A stretch of 64,000 bases of DNA from CALXOD01 sp964402715 (GCA_964402715.1 CAYODJ010000012.1:1-64000), one strand, 5' to 3'. Shown: positions 43,674-53,149, counted from the stretch's first letter. The notes: generated by a model not told the origin, from the sequence alone. Numbers and translations are program-made.

Positions 43674-44546
43674 ATGGCAATGCAGAGGACACTGAAAGAT
43701 TCGGCGACGCTTTCGGGTATTGCGCTGCATACCGGTGCACGTGCCACCTTGCGGATCATCCCTGCGGAGGCGGACAGCGGCATCTGGTTCCGCAGGGTGG
43801 ATTTGCCGGGCGGACCGACAGTGCGCGCGTTGGCTTCGAATGTCGTCGACGTACGGCGCGGGACCACCATAGCTGACAAGACGAACGGCGCAATCGTATA
43901 TACGATCGAGCACATCATGTCGGCGTTGCACGCTCACAGTGTGGATAACGCGATGGTGGAGATCGACGGCATGGAGCCGCCGATCGCCGACGGCAGCGCG
44001 CTGCCGTATTTCGAGACGATGGGGGAGGTTGGATTCCAGACGCAGGGACGGCAGGCGCGAGTGTTCACTCCGGATAAGGTGCTGTTCGTGGACGGTGGTG
44101 AAACAAAGGAGGTGATCGGCCCGTCCGACAGACTGGAGATATCGTGTGTCACCTCGTTCGCCGGATGTCCGTTCGATCCGCAGTTCTTTGCTCTGGAGGT
44201 TACCGAGTCGAGTTACGGCGCGGAACTTGCGGGCGCACGTACGTTTGTCCAATACAGCGACCTTAAGCAGCTTTTGTCGATGGGGTTGGTGAAGGGAGGC
44301 AGTCTGGACGCCGCCGCGATTATTCACGATGGTGCCGTGATCTGTAAGGAGGCGCTGCGTTATCACAATGAAATCGTACGGCATAAGATCATGGATCTGA
44401 TAGGGGACATGTATCTCTGCGGATGCCGGGTGCATGGCAGTGTCGTGGCGGTTAGGCCGGGGCATTCCCGCAATGTCAAATTGGCCGGCATGATGCAGCG
44501 GATGGCATCGGAGCAACGGAACAATCGGGAGGGTTGCAGGCAATGA
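43674..44546 (+). CDS. lpxC: UDP-3-O-acyl-GlcNAc deacetylase
   Basis: This 290-residue zinc enzyme performs the committed step of lipid A synthesis. Zinc and catalytic motifs are present: IEHIMSALHA (first His), GARTFVQ, the HKIMDLIGD stretch (second His and Asp) and RPGHSRNVKLA (catalytic His). Length is normal for a stand-alone LpxC; it is not fused to FabZ as in Bacteroidetes, but its stop overlaps the next gene by four bases. The ATG has no obvious ribosome site, and a second ATG lies two codons later. Confidence 0.94.
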   Translation: MAMQRTLKDSATLSGIALHTGARATLRIIPAEADSGIWFRRVDLPGGPTVRALASNVVDVRRGTTIADKTNGAIVYTIEHIMSALHAHSVDNAMVEIDGMEPPIADGSALPYFETMGEVGFQTQGRQARVFTPDKVLFVDGGETKEVIGPSDRLEISCVTSFAGCPFDPQFFALEVTESSYGAELAGARTFVQYSDLKQLLSMGLVKGGSLDAAAIIHDGAVICKEALRYHNEIVRHKIMDLIGDMYLCGCRVHGSVVAVRPGHSRNVKLAGMMQRMASEQRNNREGCRQ

Positions 44547-45469
44547 GCGGAAATGGCAATGTTTTGGGAGTGAACGAGATCAAGTCGGCGTTGCCGCAGC
44601 GTTATCCCGTGCTGATGCTCGACCGCGCGGTTCTGATTGACTCTGATCGGGCGGTTGCGTTGAAATGTCTGTCGATGAACGAGTTGTTTTTTCAGGGGCA
44701 TTTTCCGAATCATCCCATCATGCCGGGCGTGCTTCAGGTGGAGGCCATGAAGCAGCTGACCGAACTGCTGGTTCGTCCGGAACTGGATCCGGACGGGTGT
44801 TCCGATGTATACATACGACTGCTCGAAAAGGTCAAATTCCGCAAGCCGAATCATCCGGGCGATCGTCTTCTGATCAGGACGGAGGTTCTCAGACGGACGG
44901 AAGGCGAGGTGGAGGCGTCCGCGTCGGTGAGCAACAATTCCGGCGTCACCTGCGAGGCGAGGCTGACTCTTTCAGTCCGGCCCAAGATGAAGCCCGAGAC
45001 CATGCCGCTGGATTTCAACGAATACGACAAGCATGCCGATACGCCGCTGGATGTGAACCGCATCATGGCGCTGGTGCCGCACCGCTATCCGTTTTTACTG
45101 ATCGATAACATCGCCAAAGTGGATGGGGACCGGGTTGTTGCGATCAAGAATGTCACCTGCAATGAGGAAATCTTCGCGCATGCGGAGGACGGGTACGCCG
45201 TGCTTCCCGAGTCGCTGCAGTGCGAGATTGTGGCGCAGTCGGGCTGCGCCTGCGTACTCTCCCGTGATGAGAACCGCGGGAAAATCGGCTACTTCATGTC
45301 CATCGATCGTGCGGAGTCCTTTGCGCCGATCTTCCCCGGCGATCAGCTGGTGTGCGACATTACATTGCCGCCGAGCAAAGGAAAATTTGGCAAGGGCACA
45401 GGCGTCATACTGGTTGATGGCAAAATCGTATTCAAAATCACGCTGATGTTTGCCATTGTCGACGCTTAG
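44543..45469 (+). CDS. Tandem hot-dog 3-hydroxyacyl-ACP dehydratase (FabZ-FabZ-like)
   Basis: This 308-residue protein is about twice the length of FabZ. Residues 1-150 are a typical FabZ with FFQGHFPNHPIMPGVLQVEAM (catalytic His and Glu). Residues 165-308 are a second hot-dog domain that starts IMALVPHRYPFLLID like FabZ, but its active-site helix reads FAHAEDGYAVLPESLQCEI: the His and Glu positions are kept while the FP and P-G residues are lost. The first half should dehydrate 3-hydroxyacyl-ACP. The second half may shape a different chain-length site or be structural. The ATG overlaps lpxC by four bases with GGAGGG upstream, tying it to lipid A acyl supply. Confidence 0.88.
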   Translation: MSGNGNVLGVNEIKSALPQRYPVLMLDRAVLIDSDRAVALKCLSMNELFFQGHFPNHPIMPGVLQVEAMKQLTELLVRPELDPDGCSDVYIRLLEKVKFRKPNHPGDRLLIRTEVLRRTEGEVEASASVSNNSGVTCEARLTLSVRPKMKPETMPLDFNEYDKHADTPLDVNRIMALVPHRYPFLLIDNIAKVDGDRVVAIKNVTCNEEIFAHAEDGYAVLPESLQCEIVAQSGCACVLSRDENRGKIGYFMSIDRAESFAPIFPGDQLVCDITLPPSKGKFGKGTGVILVDGKIVFKITLMFAIVDA

Positions 45470-45851
45470 CCATTTCCGAGAAGAACGTTTGAACCGCTGC
45501 TTGTCCGTCCATTTTTTGCCGTCGCTTCCGCGTCCGGGTCTTTTCGATGATACGCGCGGTTCTTCTGTCGTTCCAGCCGCAGTGATATTCCTGATCACGT
45601 GCCGCCGGCAGGCGGAGCGACGTTCACGAGATTGCGCGCATTTCCGGTGACGTGGTAAGAGATTCAGATGCGCCGCCGCGGCCGGATTCGTAAGACAGCG
45701 AGGAACCGTGCCGATGGAGCTGGCCGCTGTCCGAACTTTCCGGGAGCGAATCATCTACGGCGCAGAAGCGGCGGAAAGACGGCTTCGCATGACCTCACCG
45801 CCGAAGCGGATCCGATGTCCGCTCCGATTCCATGGCGTCTCGGAACTAGAT
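45470..45851. other. Gene-free interval between convergent fabZ-like gene and valS
   Basis: No accepted gene, RNA or clear terminator is found. Open frames here are short and have no ribosome sites or family motifs. I could not align it safely with the interspersed element. Confidence 0.4.
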
Positions 45852-48515
45852 TCATCTGGTCAGATTCGCCAGAAGACTCTCAACTTTCTCAAGCTTTTCC
45901 TCCAGTTCCACGAGATGGCTTTTGGCATCGTCGACAATTTGCCGCGGCGCCTTGGAGATGAAGTTCTCGTTGGCAAGTTTGCTTCGGCTGGTTGCAATCC
46001 ACGACAGAATCTCTTTCTGCTGTTTTTGCAGTTTGGTGCGTTCCGCGTCGACATCGATCACGCCGGAAAGGGGCAGGAAAATCGTTCCCAAGCGTGTCGG
46101 TTGCGCCGTTGAAGGTCCGTACGCCGACGCGTCGAAATCATCAAGCGACAGCGTGACGGATTCGGCATTGAGCAGGCTCCGCAACGAGTCAATTTGAGTC
46201 TGCAGAAAATCGAGGCTGCTACGGTCGTTGATCTTCAGGTGAAAGTTCACCTTGCGTCCGTCGGGGATGTTGTAGCTGGACTTCAGGAAGCGTCCGCTTC
46301 TGACGAGTTCGAATTTGCCGTCCACAAGTTCCAGGAGATCAGGGTTGCACGCAATGTGGTCGTTTTGTGGAAATGCTTCGAACATGACGGATTTGCCGGG
46401 GGCGTCAATGAACCCCATCTGATGCGCCAGCTCCTCGGTGATGAATGGCATGAACGGATGCAGCAGCCTGACAATCCTGAAAAGCGTGTAGTCCAGCACC
46501 GCCAGTGACACTTCCCGTGCGTCGCCGCCTTGACGCAGCGGGGACTTCTCAGCCTCTATGAACCAATCGCAGAAACTGCTCCAGACCAACTCGTAAATGT
46601 TATGTACCGCGGAATGGAATCTGAATTCCCCCAATGAAACCGTCACCGCGTCAATAGTGGCATTCAATTTGGCGATGATCCATTGCTCGTCGGCGGACAG
46701 GCGGCTTGCGACATTCTCCGGAAGCTCACGGAAAAACGGTGATGCCGGTCCCTGCATCCTCCGGAAGCGGCATGCGTTCCAGAGCTTGTTCGCAAAATTG
46801 CGTCCGATCTCGCATTTTTCATTGCTGTAATGTATATCCATTCCGACCGGGGCGATGTAAATTATGGAGAATCGAAGCGCGTCGGCTCCGTATTCGGAAA
46901 TCACGTCCAACGGGTCAGGCGAATTGCCGAGCGACTTGCTCAATTTCCGTCCGCGTTCGTCACGAATGATGCTGGTGAAATAGACGTTGTGAAACGGCGC
47001 ATCTCCGGTGAATTCGTATCCCGCCATGATCATGCGCGCCACCCAGAAGAAAATTATATCCGGTCCGGTTATCAGATCGCAGGTCGGATAGAAGAATTTC
47101 AATTCCTGAGTCGGCGTCGGCCATCCCATCACCGAAAACGGCCACAGCCAGCTGGAAAACCACGTATCCAGCACGTCCTCCTCCTGATGCCATGTTCCGG
47201 GAGAATCGGGTGCCTCCATGCCGACATATGTTTCTCCGGTGCTATCGTTGTACCAGGCCGGAATCCTGTGTCCCCACCAGATCTGGCGGGAGATGCACCA
47301 GTCCTGAATATTCTCCATCCAGTGGAAATAGGTTTTGTTCCAGCGGGACGGATAGAATCTGATTTTACCGGAGCGAACCGCTTCTATGGCAGGTTCAGCC
47401 AGTTTCCGCATGTCGCAGAACCACTGATTGGAAACCAGTGTTTCAATGGGCACGTCGCCGCGCTCCGAATATCCAACCGAGTGTCTGATGTCTTCGACTT
47501 TGGCCAGCAGTCCGAGCTTGTCAATCTCGTCCACCACTTTCTTGCGTGCGACAAAACGATCGAGTCCGGAAAAATCTCTTCCGCAACGGTCGTTCAGGCT
47601 GCCGTCCGGGTTCATGATGTTTATGATCTCGAGGTTGTGCCGTTTGCCCACCTCGAAATCGTTTGGATCATGCGCCGGCGTGATTTTAACGCAGCCGGTG
47701 CCTTTTGCCGGATCCGCGTGTTCGTCGGCGATGATCGGGATGTCGCGGTTCGTCAGAGGCAGATGCACCGATTTGCCGATTATACATTTGTAGCGTTCAT
47801 CATCCGGGTTGACGGCGACGGCGGAATCGCCGAATATGGTTTCAGGTCGTGTGGTGGCCACTGTAAGGAAACCGGAGCCGTCAGAGAGAGGATAGCGGAA
47901 GTGATAAAATTTTCCGTTTTCCTCCCTGTAGACAACCTCTTCGTCGGAGAGGGCACTCTTCGCGACCGGACACCAGTTGATCATGCGCTGTCCGCGGTAG
48001 ATATATCCTTTCCTGTAGAGATCGACGAAGACCTGCCGCACCGCCCTGCTGAGTCCGTCGTCCATGGTGAAACGTTCCCGCTCCCAGTCGCACGAGCACC
48101 CGAGTTTGCGGAGCTGCCGGATGATGGCTCCGCCGTATCGTTCCTTCCATTGCCAGACGCGTTTGATGAACTGTTCGCGTCCAAGCTCGTCCCTGCCGGT
48201 CTGTTCATTCTGACGCAGATATTTCTCAACGCGGGCTTCAGTCGCGATCCCGGCATGATCCGTTCCTGGGAACCAGCATACCTCTTCCCCCAGCATTCTG
48301 TGATAGCGTGTGAGAATATCCTGAATCGTGTTGTTCAGTACATGACCGAGGGTGAGAATTCCGGTAACATTCGGCGGGGGGATGACGATGGAGTACGGTT
48401 TTTTGGACGATCGCGGATCTCCGTGAAAGAGGCGGTTGTCTTCCCAGATTTGATACCATTTGGTCTCGACTTCAGCGGCTTCGTACGCCCTTAGCATGGT
48501 TGACTTATCGGACAT
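45852..48515 (-). CDS. valS: Valyl-tRNA synthetase
   Basis: This 887-residue class Ia synthetase has the PPPNVTGILTLGH motif near residue 47 (HIGH replaced by TLGH at 55-58) and the editing domain with FPGTDHAGIAT and TTRPETIFGD. It also has the WCISRQIWWGHRIPAW segment, KLSKSLGNS (KMSKS) and a C-terminal coiled coil (about 820-887) typical of ValRS. It charges tRNA-Val. The start at 48515 matches the usual ValRS N-terminus; longer in-frame extensions to 48620 were rejected. A perfect palindrome lies upstream. Confidence 0.95.
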   Translation of the reverse strand: MSDKSTMLRAYEAAEVETKWYQIWEDNRLFHGDPRSSKKPYSIVIPPPNVTGILTLGHVLNNTIQDILTRYHRMLGEEVCWFPGTDHAGIATEARVEKYLRQNEQTGRDELGREQFIKRVWQWKERYGGAIIRQLRKLGCSCDWERERFTMDDGLSRAVRQVFVDLYRKGYIYRGQRMINWCPVAKSALSDEEVVYREENGKFYHFRYPLSDGSGFLTVATTRPETIFGDSAVAVNPDDERYKCIIGKSVHLPLTNRDIPIIADEHADPAKGTGCVKITPAHDPNDFEVGKRHNLEIINIMNPDGSLNDRCGRDFSGLDRFVARKKVVDEIDKLGLLAKVEDIRHSVGYSERGDVPIETLVSNQWFCDMRKLAEPAIEAVRSGKIRFYPSRWNKTYFHWMENIQDWCISRQIWWGHRIPAWYNDSTGETYVGMEAPDSPGTWHQEEDVLDTWFSSWLWPFSVMGWPTPTQELKFFYPTCDLITGPDIIFFWVARMIMAGYEFTGDAPFHNVYFTSIIRDERGRKLSKSLGNSPDPLDVISEYGADALRFSIIYIAPVGMDIHYSNEKCEIGRNFANKLWNACRFRRMQGPASPFFRELPENVASRLSADEQWIIAKLNATIDAVTVSLGEFRFHSAVHNIYELVWSSFCDWFIEAEKSPLRQGGDAREVSLAVLDYTLFRIVRLLHPFMPFITEELAHQMGFIDAPGKSVMFEAFPQNDHIACNPDLLELVDGKFELVRSGRFLKSSYNIPDGRKVNFHLKINDRSSLDFLQTQIDSLRSLLNAESVTLSLDDFDASAYGPSTAQPTRLGTIFLPLSGVIDVDAERTKLQKQQKEILSWIATSRSKLANENFISKAPRQIVDDAKSHLVELEEKLEKVESLLANLTR

Positions 48516-48606
48516 AGCGTCTTGGATTCTCCCCATGTGAACATATCCGTATGATTTTCTATGATTTTCTGCTCTGTCACCGCAGGTTGTGCAATATAGC
48601 ATTAAA

Positions 48607-48620
48607 ATGAAAATTTTCAT
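48607..48620. promoter_or_regulatory. Perfect palindrome upstream of valS
   Basis: ATGAAAATTTTCAT is a 14-base perfect palindrome. On the minus strand it is followed about ten bases later by TATATT, a plausible valS -10, so it would sit near the -35 position. It may be a regulator site or chance AT-rich symmetry. Confidence 0.3.
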
Positions 48621-49157
48621 GTTCGAAACGCAGGGCGTCCCGCCCGTGCGGCTGTCATGCTCGGTAATTGCGGCGATCTCCCAACGTCACCTCCGCCTGG
48701 TGACCGGTCGGAGACCGGATGTCGTGTCGCGCTCGGATAACATCTCGGAGACGCGCCCAGTTTCGTGGATGTCATCGACTGTGACGCTGGTCGGGGCGCG
48801 CTCAGGTATGCCCGCAACGGAATGGCGGGTGAACACGCCCGCGCATGGACAGTTGCGGACTTCACGGACGAGTTGTGGAATAAAGGCAGTCGGCTCCGCC
48901 CGCACAGCCGCCGTTCGTCCCGGCCGGGCCGGAGTCGCACCGGCTGTCTGTGATCGGGCAGGGCTGAATGTGCGCAGAAATATGGGACACTGCCGGAAAA
49001 ACAGTCGACGCCATGAAGCCCGGTGCCCCCTGCGGATTTCGACTGCGTTCCGGCTGGGCGGTTCATGACTCAGTCGGGGGAAGCGTCCCGCGCCTCGGCG
49101 GCGCCATGGCGCGTCCGTGTCGCGATCCGACGCCGTTTCAGATTCCGAGAGCCCGCA
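48621..49157. other. Gene-free interval between valS and the MetF-like gene
   Basis: About 0.54 kb without an accepted gene. Several 60-150-codon frames exist on both strands but lack ribosome sites and motifs. A CTGCCG block near 48993 and a GCGGCGCC block near 49096 faintly resemble blocks II and III of the interspersed element, too weakly to annotate as a copy. Confidence 0.35.
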
Positions 49158-50579
49158 TCACTGTCCATGCGGTAGAATTCTGTCCTCCATAGTGGTTATT
49201 TCCCCGCGCCAGTGAGCGATGCGCATGATGCGGATGTGCACACACTCCCTGCCCCCGAGTTCGCAGGTTCCGTCCTGACGAACACCTCCGCACGGACCGT
49301 TCGCCAGACGCTTGGGACATTGCTCCGGGCAGATGTATTCGCAGAGCGACAGACGGCAATGATTGCAACCTCGACAGCCGCACAGGATGACTTTCAGCAG
49401 ATGTCGTGAGGACGCGTCCTGACGGTCGGCATGCGGGAAAAGGAAATGCCGTACATGATAGCTCAACCGGCTCGTGCGGGAGAGTTGCGGTTTCTCCAAC
49501 TGCGTCATTCGCGGCGTGGTCTCGGGGTATGCGCGGTGCAGCGTTCGATCAAAAAGGTAGAAGCTTTTGGCGGACGGAGCCAGTTCCGCATGAGCCAGAT
49601 AGACATTGTATTCATCCAGCCATTGTTCAAAAGTGGTGAATTCCTGCATGGCGGCGTTAATGCGTTCGATGGCGACCGACAAGCGATGAGGCGAATCTAT
49701 GCCGGTCAGCTGAATGCCGCTGTAACCTAAAAGTTTACATCCGGCGGCCTGCAGTTCCAACCGCCGCCACTGCGCCGATTCGAACTGATTCAGCGAAAAA
49801 CGCAGTTCCTTGGCCAGAATTTTTTGGAAGTCGGCGGTGATGCAGACGCCCGGTTCATGTCCGGCAAGTATTTTCTCCACTTTCTCAGGCGTGAGGATCA
49901 ACAGCCTTGCGACGGTCGGGACGTAAAATCCCCTAATGCTCAAATACCAGCGGAGCGACTGAAGTTTCAACATGTCCCACCCCGCTTGGACGACGACAAA
50001 CTGTGCGCCCGCACGGATTTTACGCACTAATTTGCAGTACTGTCCCAGCAGGGAATATGCTTCATAGCGGAACGGATTGGTCACGCATCCGCAGAAAAAC
50101 TTTTCATTGTAATCGTTCTGGGACACGCTCAGCGTGCGCACGCTTTCAGTGAAACGCCGCTTGCGGGTGTCCTTGACCGATTCTCCGTATACAGCGTTGC
50201 CGCTGACGGCGACCAGATTCCTTATGTCCGTGTCGCATGCGAAACGCAGCAGCGCCGCGAGTTTGTCCTCGTCGGTGTCTCTGCCGCTGACGTAGACTAC
50301 ATGGCGGTCTTTATTTTCACGTGAAAGCGATGCAAGACATTCCAGCGTTCGTCGGGATTCGGTATGCCCCCATGCGTCGGTGACGGCTATGCCTGCCGTG
50401 AAGTTTCTGATCGCCAGCACGTTCTGCTCCAGCGCCGCCAGCTTCTCCGCAGCCGCGGCGGGGTCGCCGTCGCGTCCGATGGAGTTTTCCACAAGGATGA
50501 CGAACCCGCCGCTGTTCAGCGCCTCTCGAAAACGGTTGCGGTGAAGATTGTCCGTGTGCGGCGGCAGGGATCCGTTCAT
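49158..50579 (-). CDS. Methylenetetrahydrofolate reductase with MetV-like zinc C-terminus
   Basis: This 473-residue protein has an N-terminal MetF-type TIM barrel (about 5-300). In it are FREALNSGGFVILVEN (catalytic Glu region), RNLVAVSGN, CVTNPF and AGAQFVVVQAGWDM (FMN and folate site). A C-terminal domain (about 395-473) reads CGCRGCNHCR, CEYICPEQCPK and GPCGG with many Cys, the pattern of the MTHFR C-terminal (MetV-type) partner. In acetogens MetV and MetF are separate subunits; here they are fused. It makes 5-methyl-THF for methionine or one-carbon metabolism. GGAGAA precedes ATG 50579, which overlaps the upstream stop codon. Confidence 0.85.
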   Translation of the reverse strand: MNGSLPPHTDNLHRNRFREALNSGGFVILVENSIGRDGDPAAAAEKLAALEQNVLAIRNFTAGIAVTDAWGHTESRRTLECLASLSRENKDRHVVYVSGRDTDEDKLAALLRFACDTDIRNLVAVSGNAVYGESVKDTRKRRFTESVRTLSVSQNDYNEKFFCGCVTNPFRYEAYSLLGQYCKLVRKIRAGAQFVVVQAGWDMLKLQSLRWYLSIRGFYVPTVARLLILTPEKVEKILAGHEPGVCITADFQKILAKELRFSLNQFESAQWRRLELQAAGCKLLGYSGIQLTGIDSPHRLSVAIERINAAMQEFTTFEQWLDEYNVYLAHAELAPSAKSFYLFDRTLHRAYPETTPRMTQLEKPQLSRTSRLSYHVRHFLFPHADRQDASSRHLLKVILCGCRGCNHCRLSLCEYICPEQCPKRLANGPCGGVRQDGTCELGGRECVHIRIMRIAHWRGEITTMEDRILPHGQ

Positions 50580-51676
50580 AACCGCGATTCTCCACATTTG
50601 CCGGATGCGTTCATGTCGCCCGACAGCATTTTCTGAGTGCGTCTTCTGCCTGGATCAAGGATGAAGAACAGTCCTCCGAACAGCCCGCACACTATGACTA
50701 GCGAAGTGTACAGCAACTGGGCGGTTTTCGCATCTCCCGCCGTCATCCCTCCTGCGACGAGAATGGTTATCGCAGCGATATCGCGAGCGCCGATGCCTGA
50801 CGGGAAGAGCGGAATCAAACCCATGATGTTGCCTATAGTGATTGCCGCAACCATCGTCAGCGCACTGACTCCGCCGGCTCCGGCTCCCGCAGCCAGGCAC
50901 CCGAAAACGGCAACCGTCATGAGATGGATGAAGGGGATGCTCCACAATATCGTGTGGGCGGTGGTTCTCCATGAGCGCCTGTATGCGTCCGTCGCGGAGG
51001 TCATGCGCCGCAGCATGCCGTGCGACCAGCGATCGGCGCATTGCATGAGCATGTTGACGGGCCGGATGCGCTCCAGGTTTCGGTGGAAAAAGATCGCAGC
51101 GGACGCGATCAGCCCGGCGCAGCAGAGACCGAGCAACGCCGCGATTCCAGCGATTTTCGCTGCGGGATCCAGCGTGACTTCCGGGATGTCAACTTGAAGC
51201 AGCGTGGGGATGGACGGGATTGTGACGCAGATGGCCAGCAGAAACAGCGCGATCATGCCGACGATGCGATCCATCAGTATGGTGAACGCGCCCTCGATCT
51301 TGCTGCCGGATGGCGAGCGGGTGCTCAGCACGACCATTTTGACGACGTCCCCGCCGATGGCACCTCCGACCATTACCAGAGAGAAAAAATATGTCTGCAT
51401 GGTCAGAGACAGCGCCTCCATCCATGAGAGGCGTATATTTAGAATCCTGGTCAGCACGTACCAGCGGTAGGCGCCTATGGTCATATGGGACAGATACAGC
51501 AGCGCGGCCGGGGCGAGCCACCAATAGTTGAATGAACGCAGACCGTCGGCCACATTGGCGGCATTCTGGGAAATCAGGTACGCGATGATTGCCGTTGCCA
51601 ATGCCAGTTTGATTATGAGAGTCGACACATATCTTAACTTGCCGTTGCAAGCCGCATTTTTTTTTGGGATTTTCAT
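50576..51676 (-). CDS. Flippase-like membrane protein (lysylphosphatidylglycerol synthase TM family)
   Basis: This 366-residue protein has about eight membrane spans. PF03706-type features are YWWLAPAALLYLSHMTIGAYRW (TM2), SLVMVGGAIGGDVVKM (the conserved Gly-rich reentrant motif, about 100), and LFPSGIGARDIAAI near 290, corresponding to the PGGLGxRE motif. Related proteins (AglD, UPF0104) work in glycan or lipid export, and here no catalytic LPG domain follows. It overlaps the MetF-like gene by four bases. The link may only be transcriptional. Confidence 0.85.
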   Translation of the reverse strand: MKIPKKNAACNGKLRYVSTLIIKLALATAIIAYLISQNAANVADGLRSFNYWWLAPAALLYLSHMTIGAYRWYVLTRILNIRLSWMEALSLTMQTYFFSLVMVGGAIGGDVVKMVVLSTRSPSGSKIEGAFTILMDRIVGMIALFLLAICVTIPSIPTLLQVDIPEVTLDPAAKIAGIAALLGLCCAGLIASAAIFFHRNLERIRPVNMLMQCADRWSHGMLRRMTSATDAYRRSWRTTAHTILWSIPFIHLMTVAVFGCLAAGAGAGGVSALTMVAAITIGNIMGLIPLFPSGIGARDIAAITILVAGGMTAGDAKTAQLLYTSLVIVCGLFGGLFFILDPGRRRTQKMLSGDMNASGKCGESRL

Positions 51677-52142
51677 TTTGACTTTACGCGAAATCTACTG
51701 TCTATTAATCTGCATGCTTGATCTGTGTACAATAGCACGGATTACCGTTTCCAGCAATGACGGGATGGGTTAAAAAAAGAGTTTGCCGCCCCCGTTGAAA
51801 GAGCATATGCGGGGGGATGTGCCTGTCTCCACGGCGGATCGGAGACATTGCACGGTTTCGCTGTTTCACGTGCTGCAAATGCCTGAGCGTTCAATCGGGC
51901 TTTTTGCACGCGACGCAGTCGATGCAGCTGGGTGGCGCTTCGGCGAGGTCGGACGTAACTGCGGATCACGGTTCCACGGTCGGCAGCGGGGGCTGTGCGT
52001 CCCGGCGTTTCGGGAGTGACGCGGCGGGATCCGACGGTTTGCATGGGTTATGAGAAGATTCATTTTTCCGGGGGGGGGCATCTGGTTCCGTGCGTTTTGT
52101 CTGTGAAGGATTGTCCGCGACAATGTATACGCAAGGGGGAAT
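51677..52142 (+). repeat. Gene-free interval with possible element fragment (copy K)
   Basis: No gene is accepted here. A block near 51926-51982 (GGCGCTTCGGCGAGGTCGG, AACTGCGG and GTTCCAC in that order) resembles block III of copy C of the interspersed element on the plus strand. The right end carries an inverted repeat and the ribosome site of the next gene. The region just left of 51773 should hold the flippase-gene promoter. Confidence 0.3.
52110..52124. promoter_or_regulatory. Palindrome before the SGNH-fold gene
   Basis: ATTGTC-CGC-GACAAT, with six-base perfect arms, lies 19 bases upstream of the ATG at 52143. It could be an operator or a hairpin close to the ribosome site. Confidence 0.35.
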
Positions 52143-53135
52143 ATGAGGATTGATTTGGTAGAGCATCGTGATTTGGTTCGTGGTGCGACGGAGGTGGAAG
52201 AAACTGAGGACGGCGTACGATGTAGTCGCATACCCGATTCGTTTCCTGTGCTGAAGAGGCGCGAGGTTTTCCTCAGACGTGCGCGCTACACGTCCGGCGT
52301 GCGGATTTCGTTGGTGACGGACAGTTCGTTCATCTCGCTGCGGCTGCATTTGAATGCGGTGGAGGACTCCCCGGATATGTGCAGGGTGGATGTTCTCGTG
52401 GATCGTCGGGATTGCCACACTTTTGAACCTGAGGATTCTGAGCGGGATTTCGAGTTTTTTCTGCAGCTTCCGGCCGATCTGGACATGGATCACGAGGTTG
52501 AGGTTTTTCTGCCGTTAAACGCCGAAGCGCTGGTTCGTGAGTTAGAGTTGTCGGACGGCGCTCTGTTCAGGCCTCTGTACTGTACGGATGAACGCATGCT
52601 TCTGCTGGGGGATTGTCTGACCATGGGCTTGACGGCGACGTCGCCGCTTCGTTCATACGCGGCGATTCTCGCTGCCGAACTTCACACCGACATATTGAAC
52701 TGGGCCATAGCCGGTCTGCCGTTATGCAGTGAATTCGGCAAGCTCGCACTGGAATATGAATGGCAGTCAGTGCTGGTGGCATGCGGCACACAGGAATATG
52801 AGGACGGTGTCGGAGCTGCGGACTGCGCCGCATCACTGTCGCAGTTAATGCGGCAGTTGTGCCGTAGGCCCGGGATCGTTGTCTACGTGGCGACCCCTTT
52901 TCTGTGTCCCGCATGGGAAGAAGTGAAGAATGCCGCCGGAGACACGCTGGCGGATTTCCGCGTCGCGCTGACTTCCGTCGCGGCATCTTGTCAGGCACGG
53001 CTGATCGACGGCGCCAGATTGTTTAGGAGGGATGCCTGTGAATGTTACGATTCCAGGGAAAGCCGTCGGTTGAGCGATGAGGGAATGGAGGCCGTGGCGG
53101 AAGGCATCCTAAAGAAGCTGGCGCGGCTGCGTTGA
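52143..53135 (+). CDS. SGNH/GDSL-fold protein lacking the usual catalytic residues
   Basis: This 330-residue protein has an N-terminal beta-sandwich (about 1-150), as in CE2-like esterases, and a C-terminal SGNH-type domain (about 152-330). Block I reads LLGDCLTMG (catalytic Ser of GDS replaced by Cys), block II keeps the Gly in NWAIAGLPL, block III reads ACGTQEYE where GxND is usual, and block V reads LSDEGMEAV where DxxH is usual. Three of four catalytic residues therefore differ. AGGGGG precedes the ATG. No signal peptide is visible. It is either a binding-only relative or uses a Cys-based chemistry. Confidence 0.8.
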   Translation: MRIDLVEHRDLVRGATEVEETEDGVRCSRIPDSFPVLKRREVFLRRARYTSGVRISLVTDSSFISLRLHLNAVEDSPDMCRVDVLVDRRDCHTFEPEDSERDFEFFLQLPADLDMDHEVEVFLPLNAEALVRELELSDGALFRPLYCTDERMLLLGDCLTMGLTATSPLRSYAAILAAELHTDILNWAIAGLPLCSEFGKLALEYEWQSVLVACGTQEYEDGVGAADCAASLSQLMRQLCRRPGIVVYVATPFLCPAWEEVKNAAGDTLADFRVALTSVAASCQARLIDGARLFRRDACECYDSRESRRLSDEGMEAVAEGILKKLARLR

Positions 53136-53149
53136 TGCGGAGGTTGTCT

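Noticed and set aside
46830..48494. 554-codon plus-strand open frame
   Set aside because: Fully antisense to valS, whose catalytic motifs are intact.
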